Source of the DNA: Planctomycetales bacterium
GTDB taxonomy: Bacteria > Planctomycetota > Planctomycetia > Pirellulales > Thermoguttaceae
Assembly (NCBI GenBank): GCA_007122045.1
Contig: SKJM01000827.1
Location: 1-9,305 of the forward strand
Direction of reading: 5' to 3'
Length of the DNA stretch: 9,305 nucleotides
This document shows, one piece after another, positions 5,935 through 9,305 of this stretch (position 1 is its first letter; the number at the start of each line of letters is the position of its first letter). Position numbers and translations under genes: made by a program. The notes beneath the pieces are model-generated. The model was not told the DNA's origin. It was given only the letters and a program-made list of their open reading frames with translations, and ran no database searches.

Positions 5935-5963
5935 AGTGTACCGCGCGGGGGCCGGGGCCGCAA
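5935..5963 (-). promoter_or_regulatory. Promoter of the leftward double-cubane/HGD-D group
   Basis: On the minus strand TTGCGG (5963-5958) is followed after 17 bp by TACACT (5940-5935), about 45 nt before the first ATG at 5885. The -10 matches four of six consensus bases and the -35 is partial. Position at the head of the leftward genes supports it. Confidence 0.45.
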
Positions 5964-5966
5964 TGC

Positions 5967-5996
5967 TTGACCCGGCCGCCGGGGAGCGATTACAAT
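5967..5996 (+). promoter_or_regulatory. Promoter of the hydrolase/oxidoreductase pair
   Basis: TTGACC (5967-5972) and TACAAT (5991-5996) are separated by 18 bp and lie about 28 nt before the ATG at 6024. TTGACC and TACAAT are each five of six to consensus. The -35 box lies 3 bp from the -35 box of the opposite promoter. Confidence 0.6.
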
Positions 5997-6023
5997 GCGG
6001 CCAGTCGATGGGAGAACCAACCA

Positions 6024-7088
6024 ATGGGCACGTCCCCCCCGTGGAGCCGGCGCGGCAATGCCGTTCCGCGCCGCAGCTTCCTTGCACAATCCACAGCCGG
6101 AGCGTTGGTGATGGGTGGAGTCGATGCCGGTAGATCCGCGGCCGCCGGCGAGGAAGCGGAGACCGACTTGAGAAGCCGGTTGCTCGCGTGCCTGGGCGGC
6201 CCCTGGCCCGAGCCGTGCGAACTCCGGCCCCAGGTGCACGACACCATGCAGCGGGAGGGCTACCGGATCGAGCGGGCCAGCTACGAGGCTGAGCCGGGCG
6301 ACCGCGTGCCCGCGATGCTGCTCGTGCCCGAGGGCGCCGGCGGCGGTCGCCCCGCCCCGGCCGTGGCGGTGTGGCACCAGCACAACGGCGAATGGCACCT
6401 GGGCAAGAGCGAGCCGGCAGGTTTGGCGGGCAACCCGATGCACCACACGGGTGTGGCACTGGTCCGGGAGGGCTACGTGGTGCTCTGCCCCGACGCCTTG
6501 TGCTTCGAGCAGCGGCGCGACCCGGCCGGGGTGCTGCAAGGCGGGAACTTCGAGCGATTCGAGTTCCTCCGATACGTGGTGGCCGGCAAGTGCATGGCGT
6601 GGAAGAACATTCTCGACATGCGCCGCGCGGTCGATTACCTGTGCTCCCGGCCCGAGGTCGACCCCGATCGCATCGGCTGTTACGGCCATTCGATGGGCTC
6701 GACGCACACGTGGCTGGTCGGCCCCTGGGAGCCGCGGCTGAAGTGCCTGGTGGGCAACTGCTGCCTGCCCACCTATGCCGCCATCCACCGGACGCGCCTG
6801 CTGCACTGCTTTCCCAACTTCATTCCGGGCTGGCTCCAGTACGGCGATACGCCCGACGTGTGCGGGCTGATTGCCCCGCGGGCGCTGCACTTGAACTTCG
6901 GCGCGGCTGACGGCGGCAGTCCCATCGAGGAGGTGCGCGAGGGCGTGCGAACGATTGCGGCCGCGTACGAAGCGGCCGGAGCCCCGGAGCACTTCAGCTA
7001 CGACATCGAGCCGGGCGCCGGCCACGTGCTTTCGCCCTCGATGTGGCGGCGGGCCTCCGATTGCCTCCGGCGGCACCTGCGAGGATGA
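6024..7088 (+). CDS. Tat-exported alpha/beta hydrolase
   Basis: A 354-residue alpha/beta hydrolase of the dienelactone hydrolase/acetyl-xylan-esterase-like group. The leader holds a twin-arginine motif PRRSFLAQS (15-23), then a hydrophobic stretch and small residues near 40, so export to the periplasm is predicted. The core shows VPAMLLVPEG (95-104), the oxyanion-side segment VAVWHQHNGEW, and the nucleophile elbow GCYGHSMGSTH with S222. D295 in NFGAADGGSP and H334 in PGAGHVLSP complete a triad at the expected spacing. The ATG at 6024 is chosen because GGGAG lies 9 nt before it and the Tat leader begins just after; longer forms run through the promoter. It is 54 nt from the next gene and probably shares its mRNA. 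An esterase or deacetylase acting on sugar esters would suit the neighbour, but the substrate cannot be read from sequence. Confidence 0.85.
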   Translation: MGTSPPWSRRGNAVPRRSFLAQSTAGALVMGGVDAGRSAAAGEEAETDLRSRLLACLGGPWPEPCELRPQVHDTMQREGYRIERASYEAEPGDRVPAMLLVPEGAGGGRPAPAVAVWHQHNGEWHLGKSEPAGLAGNPMHHTGVALVREGYVVLCPDALCFEQRRDPAGVLQGGNFERFEFLRYVVAGKCMAWKNILDMRRAVDYLCSRPEVDPDRIGCYGHSMGSTHTWLVGPWEPRLKCLVGNCCLPTYAAIHRTRLLHCFPNFIPGWLQYGDTPDVCGLIAPRALHLNFGAADGGSPIEEVREGVRTIAAAYEAAGAPEHFSYDIEPGAGHVLSPSMWRRASDCLRRHLRG

Positions 7089-7142
7089 GCCGGCAAGAGC
7101 CACTCCGCTATCCCCCCTGTTTTTTCACGAAAGGTTTCCACC

Positions 7143-8399
7143 ATGCAACATCCCACCTCACGACGGAACTTCCTGAAGGCCACGGCGCTGGGCACCACCG
7201 CGCTGGGATTGACGGCCACCAGCTACGCCAAGGTGGCCGGGGCCAACGAACGCATTGCGATCGGCATCATCGGCTGCGGCTCGCGCGGCCGCGGGGCCCT
7301 GATGACGGGCGTGAACAACCACGCCAAGGAGCAGAACATCGAAATCACCGCCGTGGCCGACCCCTGGCGGCAGCAGCGCGAAGGGGCGGCGGCCATGTGC
7401 AAGGAGTGGTACGGCCGTCCCGCCCGGGCGTTCACGTCGTACCGCAACGTGGTCGACCTCGACGACGTCGACGCGGTAATGATCGGCTCCTGCGACCACC
7501 AGCACACCCGGCACATGGAGGCGGCGGCCCGGGCCAAGATGGACATCTACTGCGAGAAGCCGCTGGCGATGGACTTCGAGCGGCTGAAGACCGCCTGCGA
7601 CGCGGTGCGGGAGAACGACCTGGTGTTCCAGGCCGGCACGCAGGTGCGCAGTTGGCCCACGTCGACCGCCTGCCGCGAGTTCTACAAGAGCGGCGCGCTG
7701 GGCGTGGTGGCCCGCATCGAGCAGCACCGCAACGGGGCCCGCCCTTACTGGTACGGCTACCTGCAAGACGTGAACGAGCAGGACGTCGACTGGGCGGAGT
7801 TCCTCATGGACCGGCCGATGCGCCCGTTCCGCGCCGACCTGTACAGCGGCTGGTACGGCTACCGCGACTTCTCCGACGGGCCGGTGCCGGGGCTGGGAAG
7901 CCACTTCGTCGACCTGGTGCACTTCATCACCGGCGCCACGTTCCCCGTGTCGGCCGTGTGCCAGGGCGGCACGTTCACGTGGATCGACGAGCACGAGTTC
8001 ACCTGCCCCGACCACGTGCAGGCCACGTGGATTTACCCGGAAGGGTTCATGGTGAGCTACACGACGAACTTCGGCAGCGGGTACGGCAACCGGATTTGCT
8101 TCTACGGCGACCAGGGGTTGCTGAACCTCACGCCGTGGAGCCGGCCGACGATTTCCTCGGCGGGGACGGGGGCCGGCAAGGAAAGCTCGCTTCCGGCCGA
8201 GGAGCAGCCGCTCGAACCCATTCCCACGCCCGACCACTACCTCGACTGGCTCCAGTGCCTCCGTTCGCGGCGGCCGTGCAACGCTTCGCTCGACGCCGGG
8301 TATCAGCACGCCGTGGCCTGCATCCTGGCGGTGAAGGCGTTCGACACCGGGCAGCGGCACGTGTACGACGCCGAGGCGCGCACGATGCAGCCGGGGTAG
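7143..8399 (+). CDS. Tat-exported Gfo/Idh/MocA-family oxidoreductase
   Basis: A 418-residue NAD(P)-dependent oxidoreductase of the glucose-fructose oxidoreductase/inositol dehydrogenase family, which typically oxidises sugars or polyols. A twin-arginine leader SRRNFLKATALG (6-17) with a hydrophobic segment to about 28 predicts export, as in Gfo itself and many planctomycete paralogues that fold with cofactor before export. The Rossmann domain starts IAIGIIGCGSRGRG (38-51), with the acidic strand end AVADPW (70-75). The family motif CEKPLAMD is at 137-144. The C-terminal domain carries GLGSHFVDLVHF, where the active-site His/Asp region lies, and DHYLDWLQCLRSRRP as typical for the planctomycete-rich subfamily. 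AAAGG lies 8 nt before the ATG. It follows the hydrolase in probable operon and ends 7 nt from the convergent gene. Its specific substrate is not known. Confidence 0.92.
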   Translation: MQHPTSRRNFLKATALGTTALGLTATSYAKVAGANERIAIGIIGCGSRGRGALMTGVNNHAKEQNIEITAVADPWRQQREGAAAMCKEWYGRPARAFTSYRNVVDLDDVDAVMIGSCDHQHTRHMEAAARAKMDIYCEKPLAMDFERLKTACDAVRENDLVFQAGTQVRSWPTSTACREFYKSGALGVVARIEQHRNGARPYWYGYLQDVNEQDVDWAEFLMDRPMRPFRADLYSGWYGYRDFSDGPVPGLGSHFVDLVHFITGATFPVSAVCQGGTFTWIDEHEFTCPDHVQATWIYPEGFMVSYTTNFGSGYGNRICFYGDQGLLNLTPWSRPTISSAGTGAGKESSLPAEEQPLEPIPTPDHYLDWLQCLRSRRPCNASLDAGYQHAVACILAVKAFDTGQRHVYDAEARTMQPG

Positions 8400-8406
8400 C
8401 CGTCAT

Positions 8407-9305
8407 TTATCGCGTACTCCCGCTGCTCCATTGGCTTCCGTACCGCAGCGAGGTGTGCAGCGGTACGGTGCCGGTGTCGGAGGACGGCGCCGAGACCGAC
8501 CGCCAGCCTGCCCGCAGCGACGTGGCCGCGCACGCGACGACCAGCAGGAGTCCCAGCGCGCTGGGCGAGAGCCACAGCCACCAGGCCAGGCCGAACAAGA
8601 CGCCCAGCGCTTGCGGCCATCGCCGGAACGCCTCGGCGAGCAGGCCGCGGTGTAAACCCAGCGCCACCAGGCCCAGCAGGGCCACCCAACCGGCGGTTGC
8701 GAACACCCGGTCCAGGACGCCGGCGGCCGGCGGCGGCGCGACGTCGACGGCGATTTCGGACAGGCCTCCGGCCACCTGATGCCCGACCAGGCTGTGGCCC
8801 TGCACCAGGGCGGCGCGCGAAGGCTCGGCAAGGCCGTGGCGCCCTTCGCGCCCGTCGAGCAGCGCGCCGAGGGCTTCCTCGGCGCCCAGCCGGGCCGCCG
8901 TTTGGCGCTGCTGTTCGGTCAGCTCGTTGATGCGCTGCTCGGCGCGGCGCCGCTCGGCGTCGTCCGGCAGGCCGTCGATTTCCGTCCAGGCCGCTTCCCG
9001 CGCAGCCGCCCAATGCCGAAGCCAGCCGCGGTACCAGCGGGTCGTGTCGGGTGAATCTTCGCCGGCGGCGGTGGCATACCGGTCGATCGACGCGCTATGG
9101 TGTTCCAGCCGCGTCAAGGCCATCTGCGCGGCGTTCGACGCGCCGGCGGTTTGCGATGCGGCGCCGAGGCGCCGCGGCGGAGCGGCGAACGTCCAGAGGG
9201 TCTGCCCGACGGGCAACTCGGCAATCCGGGGCACCGCCAGTTGAAGCTTGCCGGCGGCCGGCCGCGGAAGCTCGATTTCGAACACGGCCTCCACGCGTTG
9301 GGGAA
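8407..9305 (-). CDS. Unrecognised membrane-anchored protein, C-terminal part
   Basis: The frame is open from the window edge to TAA at 8409-8407, giving nearly 300 residues of what is probably a larger protein. A GTG at 9294 is not preceded by an SD, and the frame stays open through it, so the start lies outside. Counting from that GTG, residues 1-40 look like the end of a beta-rich domain (EAVFEIELPRP, GKLQLAVPRI). Residues 90-145 are helical, charged and Ala/Glu/Arg/Gln-rich, possibly coiled coil. About 198-215, 228-243 and 244-261 are hydrophobic membrane segments (WVALLGLVALGL, LGVLFGLAWWLWL, LGLLLVVACAA). A short polar tail follows. This suggests a large extracytoplasmic region anchored by C-terminal helices. 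I recognise no family. It converges on the oxidoreductase gene with 7 nt between stops and no terminator visible between them. Confidence 0.75.
   Translation of the reverse strand, partial: PQRVEAVFEIELPRPAAGKLQLAVPRIAELPVGQTLWTFAAPPRRLGAASQTAGASNAAQMALTRLEHHSASIDRYATAAGEDSPDTTRWYRGWLRHWAAAREAAWTEIDGLPDDAERRRAEQRINELTEQQRQTAARLGAEEALGALLDGREGRHGLAEPSRAALVQGHSLVGHQVAGGLSEIAVDVAPPPAAGVLDRVFATAGWVALLGLVALGLHRGLLAEAFRRWPQALGVLFGLAWWLWLSPSALGLLLVVACAATSLRAGWRSVSAPSSDTGTVPLHTSLRYGSQWSSGSTR

Noticed and set aside
5719..6459. N-terminal extension of the double-cubane protein to 699 residues
   Set aside because: It would run through the UGA-interrupted ORF, both promoters and the hydrolase start in Arg/Pro-rich shadow sequence; the ATG at 5718 has its own SD.
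5817..7103. Minus-strand open frame (428 codons) across the hydrolase gene
   Set aside because: The plus strand has a Tat leader, SD, promoter and catalytic triad; the minus frame has none of these. Only its last codons coincide with the UGA-interrupted ORF.
7158..8360. Minus-strand open frame (400 codons) opposite the oxidoreductase
   Set aside because: It is the shadow of a clear Gfo/Idh/MocA gene, with biased Val/Ala/Arg/His content.

Overview
The window is GC-rich, densely coded bacterial DNA. I read it as most likely from a planctomycete (Pirellulales-like). The reasons are the Tat-exported Gfo/Idh/MocA oxidoreductase and the Tat-exported alpha/beta hydrolase side by side, the tandem-ACT protein, and lineage-style dispersed palindromes around GGCACACGCCGTGTGCC. 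The taxonomic call is an inference, because no marker gene is present.

Layout. (1) 1-410, minus: 3' part missing of a tandem ACT-domain protein, with a clear SD and a sigma70-like promoter near 505-532. (2) About 411-1162 holds no intact gene. It has the ACT promoter, an operator-like dyad, a small hairpin, and what looks like the decayed C-terminus of a tyrosine recombinase of integron/Xer type (about 860-1115, minus). (3) 1163-1915, minus: two broken genes, a C-terminal fragment of a 2-hydroxyacyl-CoA dehydratase-family (HGD-D) gene with a frameshift in a G run, and an XRE-like helix-turn-helix gene with a one-base frameshift. (4) 1923-5885, minus: a gene group transcribed leftward. It starts with a short ORF interrupted by UGA (relic of a SAM-methyltransferase-like protein), then a YjiM-type double-cubane-cluster protein, a short HGD-D protein overlapping it by 8 nt, a 145-bp inverted-repeat element with eight heptamers, and a longer HGD-D protein. 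(5) 5886-6023: a compact divergent promoter pair. (6) 6024-8399, plus: alpha/beta hydrolase and Gfo/Idh/MocA oxidoreductase, both with twin-arginine leaders. (7) 8407-9305, minus: C-terminal part of an unrecognised membrane-anchored protein, converging on the oxidoreductase with 7 nt between stops.

How the genes work together. The leftward group encodes three related proteins of the 2-hydroxyacyl-CoA dehydratase/benzoyl-CoA reductase/double-cubane superfamily, which perform low-potential electron chemistry on [4Fe-4S] or double-cubane clusters. The activating ATPase that normally re-reduces such proteins (HgdC/YjiL/BadF type) is not in the window. The distal half of the group is visibly decaying. 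The longer HGD-D protein seems to lack a segment of about 32 residues that the neighbouring pseudogene fragment still carries, and the two share a 312-bp, about 94% identical repeat. The rightward pair looks like exported carbohydrate-type catabolism and is probably functionally separate.

The most interesting points are the compact three-paralogue double-cubane/HGD cluster without a visible activator, the complementary deletion and fragment arrangement, the palindrome-plus-heptamer element that exactly fills an intergenic gap, and the UGA-interrupted leader ORF.
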